The notes under the pieces: model-generated | Databases searched by the model: none | Told to the model about the DNA's origin: nothing | The model's input: the letters and a program-made list of their open reading frames with translations, nothing else | In this document: piece after piece, positions 1 to 6,461 of the stretch | Layout of the letters: every line of letters starts with the position of its first letter | How positions within the stretch are numbered: the first letter of the stretch is position 1 | Position numbers and translations under genes: made by a program | Assembly: GCA_028692515.1 (NCBI GenBank) | Contig: JAQUXG010000040.1 | Coordinates: forward strand, 1 to 10,737 | Length of the DNA: 10,737 bases | From: Kiritimatiellales bacterium | GTDB lineage: Bacteria > Verrucomicrobiota > Kiritimatiellia > Kiritimatiellales > Tichowtungiaceae | Direction: 5' to 3'

Positions 1-395
1 CGCTGTTTCGCGAGAATTGCTTCAACTTCAGTTTCCGTTCGAGCGCTGATTAGCTCGATGGATCCGGTGAAATAGATTTGATCCTGAAGCACCAGCCAGG
101 CATGCCATACCGTATTCGACAACACTTCGCCATAGATCCAGTCGGCCAGTTCGGTCAGAGTTACCGTTTCGCCCTGCAGCAATTCCCAGGCGGCTTCCGT
201 ATCCCCTTGAAGAGGCTGGTTTAAGTCCGCGAGGCTTTTCAGCGGGCCCGGGTGAAGCAGCTGAATATCCTTCTCCCGGACTTTGACATTTTTGCCGTCA
301 GCCAGCTGGATAGAGATTTTATCGCCAAGCTGGTCGATCATCGCCGGAGCGGTCTTATATAAAACCAAACTGTTCAACTGAAATTTCTGCGACAT
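1..395 (-). CDS. RNB-type exoribonuclease (RNase II/R-like), N-terminal part, runs off the window
   Basis: The 131 codons visible here are the N-terminus of a longer protein that continues beyond the left edge. The start is ATG at 395; an AGGA Shine-Dalgarno at 402-405 sits 6 bases upstream. Residues 8-51 (NSLVLYKTAPAM... then VREKDIQLLHPGPL) look like the small SH3-like N-terminal domain of a subgroup of RNB ribonucleases. Residues 65-115 (TEAAWELLQGE, LTELADWIYGE, YFTG) resemble the helical/winged segment that follows it. Members of that group degrade RNA 3' to 5' in the cytoplasm with a catalytic RNB domain. That domain lies outside the window, so the call rests on N-terminal resemblance only. 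It is the last gene of the minus-strand group headed by the RNA helicase; 89 bases separate it from the methyltransferase-like gene. It could be another protein sharing the same N-terminal module. Confidence 0.62.
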   Translation of the reverse strand, partial: MSQKFQLNSLVLYKTAPAMIDQLGDKISIQLADGKNVKVREKDIQLLHPGPLKSLADLNQPLQGDTEAAWELLQGETVTLTELADWIYGEVLSNTVWHAWLVLQDQIYFTGSIELISARTETEVEAILAKQ

Positions 396-484
396 AACAT
401 TTCCTGACGTCTTGAGATGATGAGCCTTCAAGAGTAGCCGTTGTGCAGCCATCCGGCAACGCCTGATGGTTAGATGCGGCGAGC

Positions 485-1162
485 TCAAGCCTGCGGTTTT
501 TGCGCCAGCCAGATGTGGTGCCAGCGGCCGCGGGTTCCACGCGAGCGGGCGGGAACTTCTTCGATGTTGAATCCGGCGGCGCGCAGGCGTTTGGTGAAGG
601 CTTTATCGGGCTGGGCAGACCAGACGGCGAGTACGCCGCCGGGCTTGAGCGCGGTTTTGGCATCCGCGAGGCCGCCCGACAGATAGAGTCGGTCGTTGCC
701 TTTATGCGTCAGCCCGTCGGGGCCGTTGTCGACATCGAGCAGGATGGCGTCGTAGGCCGCCGGTTTCTCCCGAATGACGACGCCGACATCGCCCTGCCGA
801 ACGGTGACGCGGGGATCCTCCAGCGGGCGGCCCGCCAGATCAGCCAGATAAGTCCGGTTCCATTGGATGACGGCGGGCACCAGCTCGGCAACGACGACGT
901 GCGCCTGCGGGCCGAGGTGGTCGAGGGCCGCGCGGAGCGTATAGCCCATACCGAGTCCGCCGATGAGAACCGCCGGACGGCGGCGCGTTGCGAGCGGCTT
1001 GCAGGTGAGTTCAGCGAGCGTATCTTCGGAGCCGTGTAACCGGCTGTTCATGAGCTCTTCGTTTTTCACGTTGATGGTAAATTCATGCGTGCGCTGAAGC
1101 AGTTTCATTTCGCCGCCGTCGCCCGGCACAGTGGCTTGATCGATGACAACCCACGGATTCAT
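485..1162 (-). CDS. Spermidine-synthase-like protein (class I methyltransferase fold)
   Basis: A 225-residue Rossmann-fold protein. Visible landmarks are VPGDGGEMKL (12-21) and HGSE (43-46), typical of the spermidine-synthase N-terminal strand region; the nucleotide-binding loop GGLGMG (68-73); an acidic residue at the end of strand 2 (VVVAEL, E93); QGD (123-125); and LLDVDNGPDG (141-150), where polyamine synthases carry the catalytic Asp loop. It is shorter than true SpeE (about 280-300 residues) and belongs to a group usually annotated only as spermine/spermidine-synthase-like. No decarboxylase gene (speD or speA) is nearby, so polyamine synthesis is not established; a methyltransferase role is equally possible. 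The ATG overlaps the helicase stop codon as ATGA, which implies translational coupling, and AGAAGG lies upstream inside the helicase gene. Fold confidence is high, substrate confidence low. Confidence 0.85.
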   Translation of the reverse strand: MNPWVVIDQATVPGDGGEMKLLQRTHEFTINVKNEELMNSRLHGSEDTLAELTCKPLATRRRPAVLIGGLGMGYTLRAALDHLGPQAHVVVAELVPAVIQWNRTYLADLAGRPLEDPRVTVRQGDVGVVIREKPAAYDAILLDVDNGPDGLTHKGNDRLYLSGGLADAKTALKPGGVLAVWSAQPDKAFTKRLRAAGFNIEEVPARSRGTRGRWHHIWLAQKPQA

Positions 1163-2400
1163 ACCGTTCCGCCTTCTGCGGCGGCGCGGGCTTTATCTTT
1201 TTTGCTGGGGCGTTTTCCCTTGACCGGCGGCGAACCTTTTTTCTTTTCCGGCGCAACGCCGGTAAGCTCGAAGCCGGGAACCTGTTCGCGATCGACGCGG
1301 ACCTGGGTCCGTTTTTCGATCAGAGCAAAATGAGTCCTATCGTTGTGGTCGATGAAACTGACGGCGACGCCGGCGGCGCCCGCGCGGCCGGTGCGGCCGA
1401 TGCGGTGGATATAGTCGACGGGAGAGCGCGGCAGGTCGTAGTTGACGACGGTGGAAAGATCCTGAATGTCGATACCGCGCGCGGCGATGTCAGTGGCGAT
1501 GAGTACGCGCACGTTGCGGTTTTTAAACTGACTTAGAACAAACGTGCGCTCGTCCTGATCGAGATCGCCATGGAAGGCATCGGCCTGAATTCCGTCGCGC
1601 TTGAGTTTTGCGGCCAGGTTGTGCGCGGCGCGTTTGCTGCTGACGAACACGAGGACGTGTTTCCACTCTTCTTCCCGGATGAGGTGCATCAATAGAGGGC
1701 GGCGGTTGAGGTGGTTCACTTCGATGGCACGCTGGGTGATGTTTCCGACGGTCGGCACATCGCCGATGACGTTGATATAGCTCGGGTTTTGCATGACCTG
1801 TTCGGTGAGCTTTTCGACCTTTTTGGGATAGGTCGCGGAAAAGAGCAGGCTCTGCCGATTCTTCGGCAGGGCGTTCAATACGAGCGTGAGTTCTTCGGCG
1901 AATCCAAGAGCGAGCAGGCGGTCGGCTTCGTCGACGACGAGGCAGAAAAGCTCCTCGAAAAAGATCTCTTCTTCGCGGACGAGTTCGAGCAGGCGGCCGG
2001 GCGTGGCGACGACGATGTCGACGCCCTGCTCCAGATGGCGCAGCTGATAGCGGATGTCTTCGCCGCCGATGATGGCGGCGACGGCGACAGGACGCGGCAT
2101 GTGTTTGCCGAATTCTTCAAAGGTGTCGGCGACCTGCTGCGCGAGCTCGCGGGTCGGAGCCAACACGAGAACGCGGGGCGCGTTCGGAACCGGGCGGGTT
2201 TCGAGCGCATTCAGCCGCTGGAGAATGGGCAGAGCAAACGCGGCGGTTTTCCCCGTGCCGGTCTGCGCCTGCGCAATCAGATCCATCCCTTCGAGAATGA
2301 GCGGAATGGTTTGTTTTTGAATGGGAGTAGGTTCGCGGTAGCCCGCCGCATCCACGACGCGTTGCATGGATTCGAGAAGCCCCAGTTTAGAAAACGGCAT
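1159..2400 (-). CDS. rhlE: DEAD-box ATP-dependent RNA helicase, RhlE type
   Basis: A 413-residue helicase with all the core motifs in order: Q-motif (PTPIQKQTIP, 24-33), Walker A AQTGTGKT (45-52), PTRELA (82-87), GG (112-113), TPGR (133-136), DEAD (157-160), SAT (188-190), ATDIAARGIDI (302-312) and HRIGRTGRAG (332-341). A short Lys/Arg-rich tail follows (387-404), as is common in RhlE/RhlB-like proteins for RNA contact. It unwinds short RNA duplexes with ATP in ribosome assembly or RNA decay. I chose the ATG at 2400 because AAGGA lies 7 bases upstream. The frame stays open to 2538, and another ATG at 2415 lacks a well-placed Shine-Dalgarno. It sits 56 bases after the membrane protein gene and overlaps the following gene by 4 bases. 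Co-direction with an RNB-type exoribonuclease suggests a shared RNA-turnover role. The rhlE symbol is by subgroup resemblance. Confidence 0.93.
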   Translation of the reverse strand: MPFSKLGLLESMQRVVDAAGYREPTPIQKQTIPLILEGMDLIAQAQTGTGKTAAFALPILQRLNALETRPVPNAPRVLVLAPTRELAQQVADTFEEFGKHMPRPVAVAAIIGGEDIRYQLRHLEQGVDIVVATPGRLLELVREEEIFFEELFCLVVDEADRLLALGFAEELTLVLNALPKNRQSLLFSATYPKKVEKLTEQVMQNPSYINVIGDVPTVGNITQRAIEVNHLNRRPLLMHLIREEEWKHVLVFVSSKRAAHNLAAKLKRDGIQADAFHGDLDQDERTFVLSQFKNRNVRVLIATDIAARGIDIQDLSTVVNYDLPRSPVDYIHRIGRTGRAGAAGVAVSFIDHNDRTHFALIEKRTQVRVDREQVPGFELTGVAPEKKKGSPPVKGKRPSKKDKARAAAEGGTV

Positions 2401-2456
2401 CGGATTGTCCTTCATTTGAATGCGCGGGGTGCCTCTGGGCGGGAACCTATCTCTCT

Positions 2457-3293
2457 CTAAAACGGCCGGCCGCGTGAATTTCCGCGCACTCTCTGCTGCC
2501 TGGGAACCGGCGGGGCTTCGAGATAGAGGGCGAACCATTCTTCGCCCAGTCCCTCATTCGAGAAGCTCTTGTCCTGGTTGTTTGAGAGCATTTCCCAGTT
2601 CCGGGCAAGCGTCTTATCGGCAGTGATGTCTTTGGCTTTGGCCAGCAGCATGCGCGCTTTTTCGGACTCGCCCTGCTTCATATAAACCCAGGACATCAGC
2701 CCGTACAACAGGGTGCCGCGATTGCCCCGAAACCATTTGATATGCCTTTTAAAGTTTTTTTCGACGGCCGCAAAGTCTCCGTGTTCCACCTGACGGGCCA
2801 TGTTCATGGCGATGCTCATTGGCTCCATCATCAGCGGACCCTTCAAGAGGCCTTTGGTCGCCAGAATCTGATCCACCTTGTCGAATTCCTTCATCTGGTA
2901 GTGAAATTGCATGCGCATGGTGGCGATCTGCCGGCCCATCATTAGCGTCCATTTTTTGAAGGGCTCAAAGCGTTTAGTGAAGGCGAGCGCCTCTTTAATC
3001 AGCATCTTCTGGTCGCCCTCAATCTGGCGCTGCAGCTGCTTGATATTGCCGCCGGGTCTGGTTTGAAACAGTTGGATTTTCCGGTTCACCTGTTTCTGGC
3101 CATTCGAGAGCATCTCCTGAAGCCCGTCCTGAACCTTCTTCATTTTTTTCCGGACAATGAATCCGATTGAAAAGTGCGGAATCAGAAGTCCGGCAATCCC
3201 TGCGGCAATGGTTTCTCCCTGACCCACATGCGAAATGATGCAGGCGGCAACCGCTGCGGCAGAAAAAATCACTGAAATCAACAATGCAACCAT
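2457..3293 (-). CDS. Membrane-anchored helical protein with TPR-like region, function unknown
   Basis: A 278-residue protein I do not recognise. The N-terminus has two hydrophobic segments, about residues 3-23 and 28-47, followed by RKKMKK. This predicts a short hairpin anchor with the bulk in the cytoplasm. Residues 50-110 are charged and probably coiled. The middle (118-165) is unusually methionine-rich (LMMGRQIATMRMQF, LMMEPMSIAMNM). Residues about 165-225 form helix pairs with TPR character (YGLMSWVYMKQGESEKARMLLAKAK). The tail is basic and Arg-rich. The start ATG at 3293 has AGGGA 8 bases upstream. It precedes the helicase gene by 56 bases on the same strand, so co-transcription is plausible. 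A scaffold role at the membrane would fit TPR-like helices, but that is inference. Confidence 0.85.
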   Translation of the reverse strand: MVALLISVIFSAAAVAACIISHVGQGETIAAGIAGLLIPHFSIGFIVRKKMKKVQDGLQEMLSNGQKQVNRKIQLFQTRPGGNIKQLQRQIEGDQKMLIKEALAFTKRFEPFKKWTLMMGRQIATMRMQFHYQMKEFDKVDQILATKGLLKGPLMMEPMSIAMNMARQVEHGDFAAVEKNFKRHIKWFRGNRGTLLYGLMSWVYMKQGESEKARMLLAKAKDITADKTLARNWEMLSNNQDKSFSNEGLGEEWFALYLEAPPVPRQQRVRGNSRGRPF

Positions 3294-3481
3294 GGCTTGA
3301 GTCCCTTCTATTTAAAATTTCAATCTATTGTGTACAGACCCCATCACGCACACACAGATTGATCAACAAGCGAGGTATCCTACAACAGGAGGCAGAAGAA
3401 GTCACCCCCGGGACCGCCTCACTTTTAATAAGGCAGGTGGCGGATGAAACGGCATGGATGCGCAAGCTGGCGGCGCAAGAG

Positions 3482-4144
3482 TTACAATTTAAACCCAGAG
3501 CCTGTCCCCGTATCGGGACACCACATGCCCTGCTGAATCGCATATTTGCGCAGGGCGGACGTATCGCTCAGCCCCAGTTTCTTGGTAATGTTATGGCGAT
3601 GCGTCTCTGCCGTTCGCCAACTGATGTTTAATCGCTGCGCAATCTCCGCATCGTTGTCCCCGCAGGCAACCCGAAGCAGCACCTGCTGTTCGCGCGTGCT
3701 TAGAATTTTGAAAAAAGCTTCCGGATTTCCACCGTGCTCGCGTCGAATTGCTTCATACGAGGCCGAAAACCAGGATTCGCCGACCATCACGTGCTCAATC
3801 GCTGCCTGCAACTCTGCCAGCGGCCGCAGTTTATCCACAAATCCCCGGATATTGCTTTGCGAAATCCGGTAGCAGTTATATGGCGAACAATGTCCGGAGA
3901 TCAGGATCACGTTGGTTTCCGGCAGTTCCCGCATAAGGCTCCGGGCCGTTTCGATTCCGTCCTCTTCTTGAATCAGAATGTCCACCAGCACCAGCTCCGG
4001 ACGGATTCGACGGCACAGTTCCATCCCTTCATCGGATCGGACTGCACAGCCGGAACACTGATAGCCGGGCATGGTTTTTTCGATGAATTTCGCCAGCATC
4101 TCACACACCATCTGCTGGTCTTCAATAATAACAAAACGGGTCAT
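3482..4144 (-). CDS. NarL/FixJ-family response regulator (REC + LuxR-type HTH), orphan
   Basis: A 220-residue two-domain regulator. The receiver domain (about 1-120) has the acidic pair E8-D9, the phosphoacceptor D55 in LVLVDIL, S83 (LISGH) in the Thr/Ser switch position, and K105 (FVDKL). The C-terminal LuxR/GerE helix-turn-helix (about 147-210) shows LSTREQQVLL, DAEIAQRLNIS and the recognition helix region RTAETHRHNITKKLGL. It is expected to bind DNA as a dimer when phosphorylated. No sensor kinase gene is adjacent, so the partner and signal are unknown. The ATG at 4144 has no clear Shine-Dalgarno. Upstream lies a set of palindromes (4165-4180, 4202-4219, 4221-4228) that could be its own binding sites, and a small gene is divergent at 4266. 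The gap to the next minus-strand gene is 188 bases, with no convincing terminator seen. Confidence 0.93.
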   Translation of the reverse strand: MTRFVIIEDQQMVCEMLAKFIEKTMPGYQCSGCAVRSDEGMELCRRIRPELVLVDILIQEEDGIETARSLMRELPETNVILISGHCSPYNCYRISQSNIRGFVDKLRPLAELQAAIEHVMVGESWFSASYEAIRREHGGNPEAFFKILSTREQQVLLRVACGDNDAEIAQRLNISWRTAETHRHNITKKLGLSDTSALRKYAIQQGMWCPDTGTGSGFKL

Positions 4145-4164
4145 AACTGCTGAAAGTACATCTG

Positions 4165-4180
4165 TTCTTCACGTGAAGAA
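4165..4180. promoter_or_regulatory. 16-bp perfect palindrome upstream of the response regulator gene
   Basis: TTCTTCACGTGAAGAA is a perfect inverted repeat with no spacer, 21-36 bases upstream of the regulator start codon at 4144. If the promoter at 4199-4227 is correct, it falls in the early 5' untranslated region. It could be a dimer operator, for example for autoregulation by the LuxR-type regulator, or a transcript hairpin. A perfect 16-bp palindrome is expected by chance about 0.16 times in a window this size, so it is suggestive rather than decisive. Confidence 0.5.
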
Positions 4181-4198
4181 ATGAAAACCCGACAATCA

Positions 4199-4227
4199 AA
4201 TATACGGGATTCCCCGTATTCTGCGCA
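4199..4227 (-). promoter_or_regulatory. Putative sigma-70 promoter of the response regulator gene, with a dyad in the spacer
   Basis: On the minus strand, TATATT (4199-4204) matches the -10 consensus at 5 of 6 bases. It lies 17 bases from TGCGCA (4222-4227), a weak -35 with 3 of 6 matches. The dyad ATACGGG-n4-CCCGTAT (4202-4219) fills the spacer and touches the -10. A protein bound there would occlude or distort the promoter. CTGCGCAG (4221-4228) makes the -35 region itself palindromic. The predicted transcription start is near 4192. This is a visual match only. Confidence 0.35.
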
Positions 4228-4265
4228 GTTTGTGATTTTGGTCTTTTAAAGCAGACTCCTCCGTC

Positions 4266-4502
4266 ATGAACATAAATCCTCTCGTCCGTTTGACCGGAGT
4301 ACTCACCGAGTGCCCCTTTGGTACCCCGCTGGACAATTGCGTTTTTAACCCGATCCGACGAAACCCCCTGCCCGCGCGGATAAACTGGCTGAACACCATC
4401 ACAGAGAAAGAACGGGAACAGCTCGCGGCAATCCATCGTCTATGCGTATCTCGACGCGAAGAAGAGTTTCGGGACAGCCCCCCGTATGCGACGCGTTCAT
4501 AA
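4266..4502 (+). CDS. Small conserved-looking protein with possible CCHC metal site, function unknown
   Basis: A 78-residue protein whose composition looks coding, unlike the Arg-rich antisense frames over the same DNA. Residues 16-25 read CPFGTPLDNC. A Pro/Arg turn follows (NPIRRNPLPARINWL, 28-42), then a helix beginning TEKEREQLAAIHRLC (46-60). C16, C25, H57 and C60 could form a C-x8-C-x31-H-x2-C metal site. I recall similar unnamed short proteins with a CPxG...C...LPLxxRxxWL...HxxC pattern, but have no family name for it. The ATG at 4266 has no Shine-Dalgarno and an in-frame stop lies at 4233-4235, so the start is constrained but its initiation is unusual. It is divergent from the response regulator gene across 121 bases of palindrome-rich DNA, which suggests shared regulation. 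Confidence 0.62.
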   Translation: MNINPLVRLTGVLTECPFGTPLDNCVFNPIRRNPLPARINWLNTITEKEREQLAAIHRLCVSRREEEFRDSPPYATRS

Positions 4503-4575
4503 CCCGCCAAACGCAGGGTTCGCAATCCAGCGGAAATATGTTGCCGCCCCATGCGTCCGTTCATTTTGAGAACAT

Positions 4576-4603
4576 ACGTCTCGCCTCCCCCCGTTGGAGA
4601 CGT
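4576..4603. repeat. 7-bp inverted repeat in the gap before the ABC-F gene
   Basis: ACGTCTC (4576-4582) and GAGACGT (4597-4603) form a perfect 7-bp dyad around a 14-base loop. No T-run follows on either strand, so it is not a typical terminator. Inverted repeats of this length arise by chance at about this rate. The rest of the gap 4503-4778 holds only the promoter candidate described separately; I see no other gene in it. Confidence 0.3.
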
Positions 4604-4703
4604 CTACACCCCTCCACGCCCTTTTTGTCCTGCGAGGTCTTTGGTGAAGGCTAGATCCGTGATTAAAATTTTCCCATGCTTGAAAATTCGGGGCAGTTAG
4701 CGT

Positions 4704-4732
4704 TCGGCTCTTCCGGTAGATCCTGCTATACA
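4704..4732 (+). promoter_or_regulatory. Putative extended -10 promoter of the ABC-F gene
   Basis: TGCTATACA (4724-4732) is an extended -10 element (TG, one base, then TATACA). It is 17 bases downstream of TTCGGC (4704-4709), a weak -35 with 3 of 6 matches. The predicted start near 4739 would give a leader of about 40 bases with a pyrimidine/AT-rich stretch before the ATG at 4779. Only GGA (4773-4775 region) resembles a Shine-Dalgarno. Confidence 0.35.
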
Positions 4733-4778
4733 CGACCCTCATTTTTATTTTTCACGCTTCACCCCGGATTGGACGGCC

Positions 4779-6377
4779 ATGATTACAACCTCAAAAATCA
4801 CGATGCGCTTCGGCAAAACGGCGCTCTTTGAAGACGTTTCAGTGAAGTTCGTTCCGGGAAATCGCTACGGGCTGATCGGCGCCAACGGCTCCGGAAAGTC
4901 CACGTTCATGAAAATTCTGACGGGCCAGCTGGAGCCGAGCGAAGGCACGGTGACGATCGGCCCCGGCTGTACACTCGGATATCTGCGTCAGGATCATTCG
5001 GCCTTTGATGAACAGACCATTCTCGACACCGTTTGTATGGGAAACCCCAAACTGTGGGCGCTTCATTGTGAACGGGAACACCTCTACTCAACGGAAGACC
5101 TGACCGACGAAGAGCATGAGCGGTGCAGCCATATTGAGGACGAGTTCGGCGAGGCGGGCGGTTATACCATGGAAACCGAAGCGGCGACGTTGCTGGTCGG
5201 GCTGGGCTTTACCGAAGATCTCTTTCAACAAAACATGACCGTACTTCAGGGCGGCTTTAAGCTGCGTGTTCTGCTGGCCCAGGTGCTTTTCGGCAAGCCG
5301 GACCTGCTACTGCTCGACGAGCCGACCAACCATCTGGACATGGAGTCGATCGAGTGGCTGGTGGCGCTGCTCCAGAACTATCCCGGAATGATCCTCACCA
5401 TTTCGCATGACCGCTTTTTCCTTAATCAGGTCTGCACCCATATCGCCGATCTGGACTTTCATGAAATCCGCATGTTCCCGGGAAATTATGACGACTTCAC
5501 CATCGCCAGCCTGGAAGCACGCGAGCTGCAGGAAAAACAAAACCAAAAAGTCGAGCGGCAGGCCAACGACCTGAAGGCTTTTATTTCCCGGTTCAGCTCG
5601 AACGCCTCCAAAGCCAAACAGGCCACCTCGCGCAAAAAAACACTCGATAAGCTCGAGATTGTAAAAATCAAAGCCAGCAGCCGCGTATCGCCCTTCATCC
5701 GCTTTAATCCAAAAAAACGGCTGGGCGATAAAGTGATTGAGGCGACATCCATTTCCAAGGCGTACGACAAATCCCTGTTCAGCAACTTCTCCTGTACCAT
5801 CGGGCCGGAAGACCGCGTGGCCATCATTGGTAAAAACGGAATCGGCAAAACGACGCTGCTCAACATTCTTTGCAAACAACTGGAAAGCGATTCCGGACAG
5901 GTTTTGTTTGGCGAAACCGTTCAGGTCAGCCTCTTCCCTCAGGATGCCTCGTCCCTTCTGAATTCAGAAACCCCCGCTCTGGACTGGCTCGGCCGGTTCG
6001 CCGATGCCGGAACCGCCGAAGTTGAGCTGCGCTCCTTTATGGGCAAGATGCTGTTTAAGGGACAGGACGTTCTGAAAAAAACGGGTGTACTCAGCGGCGG
6101 CGAAAAGGCACGGCTGATCATTTCGAAAATGCTGCTGGAGGGCGGCAATGTACTGGCGCTGGACGAGCCGACCAACCATCTGGATCTGGAATCCATCGAA
6201 GAGTTGAACTACGCCCTCTCGCTCTTCTCCAACACGCTCATCTTCGTTTCGCACGACCACCGCTTCATCTCGACGCTGGCCACGCGTATCATCGAAATCA
6301 CAGAAACCGGAATTACCGACTACCCCGGCACACTCGAAGAATTCGAAGCGCTGAAGAAAACCCAGAAGACCGGCTGA
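4779..6377 (+). CDS. ybiT: ABC-F family ATPase, YbiT type
   Basis: A 532-residue soluble protein with two tandem ABC nucleotide-binding domains and no membrane segments. Domain 1 has Walker A GANGSGKS (34-41), signature LQGGF (156-160), Walker B LLLLDEPTNHLD (176-187) and the switch His (ISHD, H210). Domain 2 has Walker A GKNGIGKT (351-358), signature LSGGE (438-442), Walker B LALDEPTNHLD (459-469) and H492. Between them lies the charged ABC-F linker (about 242-310), including FISRFSSNASKAKQATSRKK (268-287) and SRVSPFIRF. Length and these motifs match E. coli YbiT (about 530 residues) closely. ABC-F proteins bind near the ribosomal E site and modulate translation; YbiT's specific role is less settled than that of EttA. 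The first signature departs from LSGG, and the YbiT group also tends to be degenerate there. The gene starts the plus-strand block. Confidence 0.95.
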   Translation: MITTSKITMRFGKTALFEDVSVKFVPGNRYGLIGANGSGKSTFMKILTGQLEPSEGTVTIGPGCTLGYLRQDHSAFDEQTILDTVCMGNPKLWALHCEREHLYSTEDLTDEEHERCSHIEDEFGEAGGYTMETEAATLLVGLGFTEDLFQQNMTVLQGGFKLRVLLAQVLFGKPDLLLLDEPTNHLDMESIEWLVALLQNYPGMILTISHDRFFLNQVCTHIADLDFHEIRMFPGNYDDFTIASLEARELQEKQNQKVERQANDLKAFISRFSSNASKAKQATSRKKTLDKLEIVKIKASSRVSPFIRFNPKKRLGDKVIEATSISKAYDKSLFSNFSCTIGPEDRVAIIGKNGIGKTTLLNILCKQLESDSGQVLFGETVQVSLFPQDASSLLNSETPALDWLGRFADAGTAEVELRSFMGKMLFKGQDVLKKTGVLSGGEKARLIISKMLLEGGNVLALDEPTNHLDLESIEELNYALSLFSNTLIFVSHDHRFISTLATRIIEITETGITDYPGTLEEFEALKKTQKTG

Positions 6378-6461
6378 AACAGCCCGCCCTCCTCGCTAAA
6401 ATCGATCGCGCCCGCGCAATTAAATTGAAAAAGGCGATCAGCCTTGTACCCTGTTTCCCCT

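Noticed and set aside
1711..2460. A 249-codon plus-strand frame opposite the helicase gene
   Set aside because: It lies fully antisense to an unambiguous DEAD-box helicase with every motif intact; composition is shadow-like.
3359..3366. TTGATCAA palindrome upstream of the membrane protein gene, recalling half-sites of FNR/CRP-type regulators
   Set aside because: It lacks the 4-base spacer required for such a site, and 8-bp palindromes are frequent.
3294..3481. Possible terminator or small gene between the response regulator and the membrane protein gene
   Set aside because: Only short imperfect stems (for example CCGCC/GGCGG) without T-runs are present, and the open frames there run into flanking genes on the other strand.
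4196..4564. A 122-codon minus-strand frame opposite the small CCHC gene
   Set aside because: Very Arg/Ser-rich with no family-like pattern. The plus-strand frame over the same DNA has ordered Cys/His/Trp positions and reads as a protein.
6371..6383. GGCTG-AAA-CAGCC hairpin at the stop codon of the ABC-F gene
   Set aside because: The stem is only 5 bp, overlaps the coding end and has no following T-run, so it does not qualify as a terminator.
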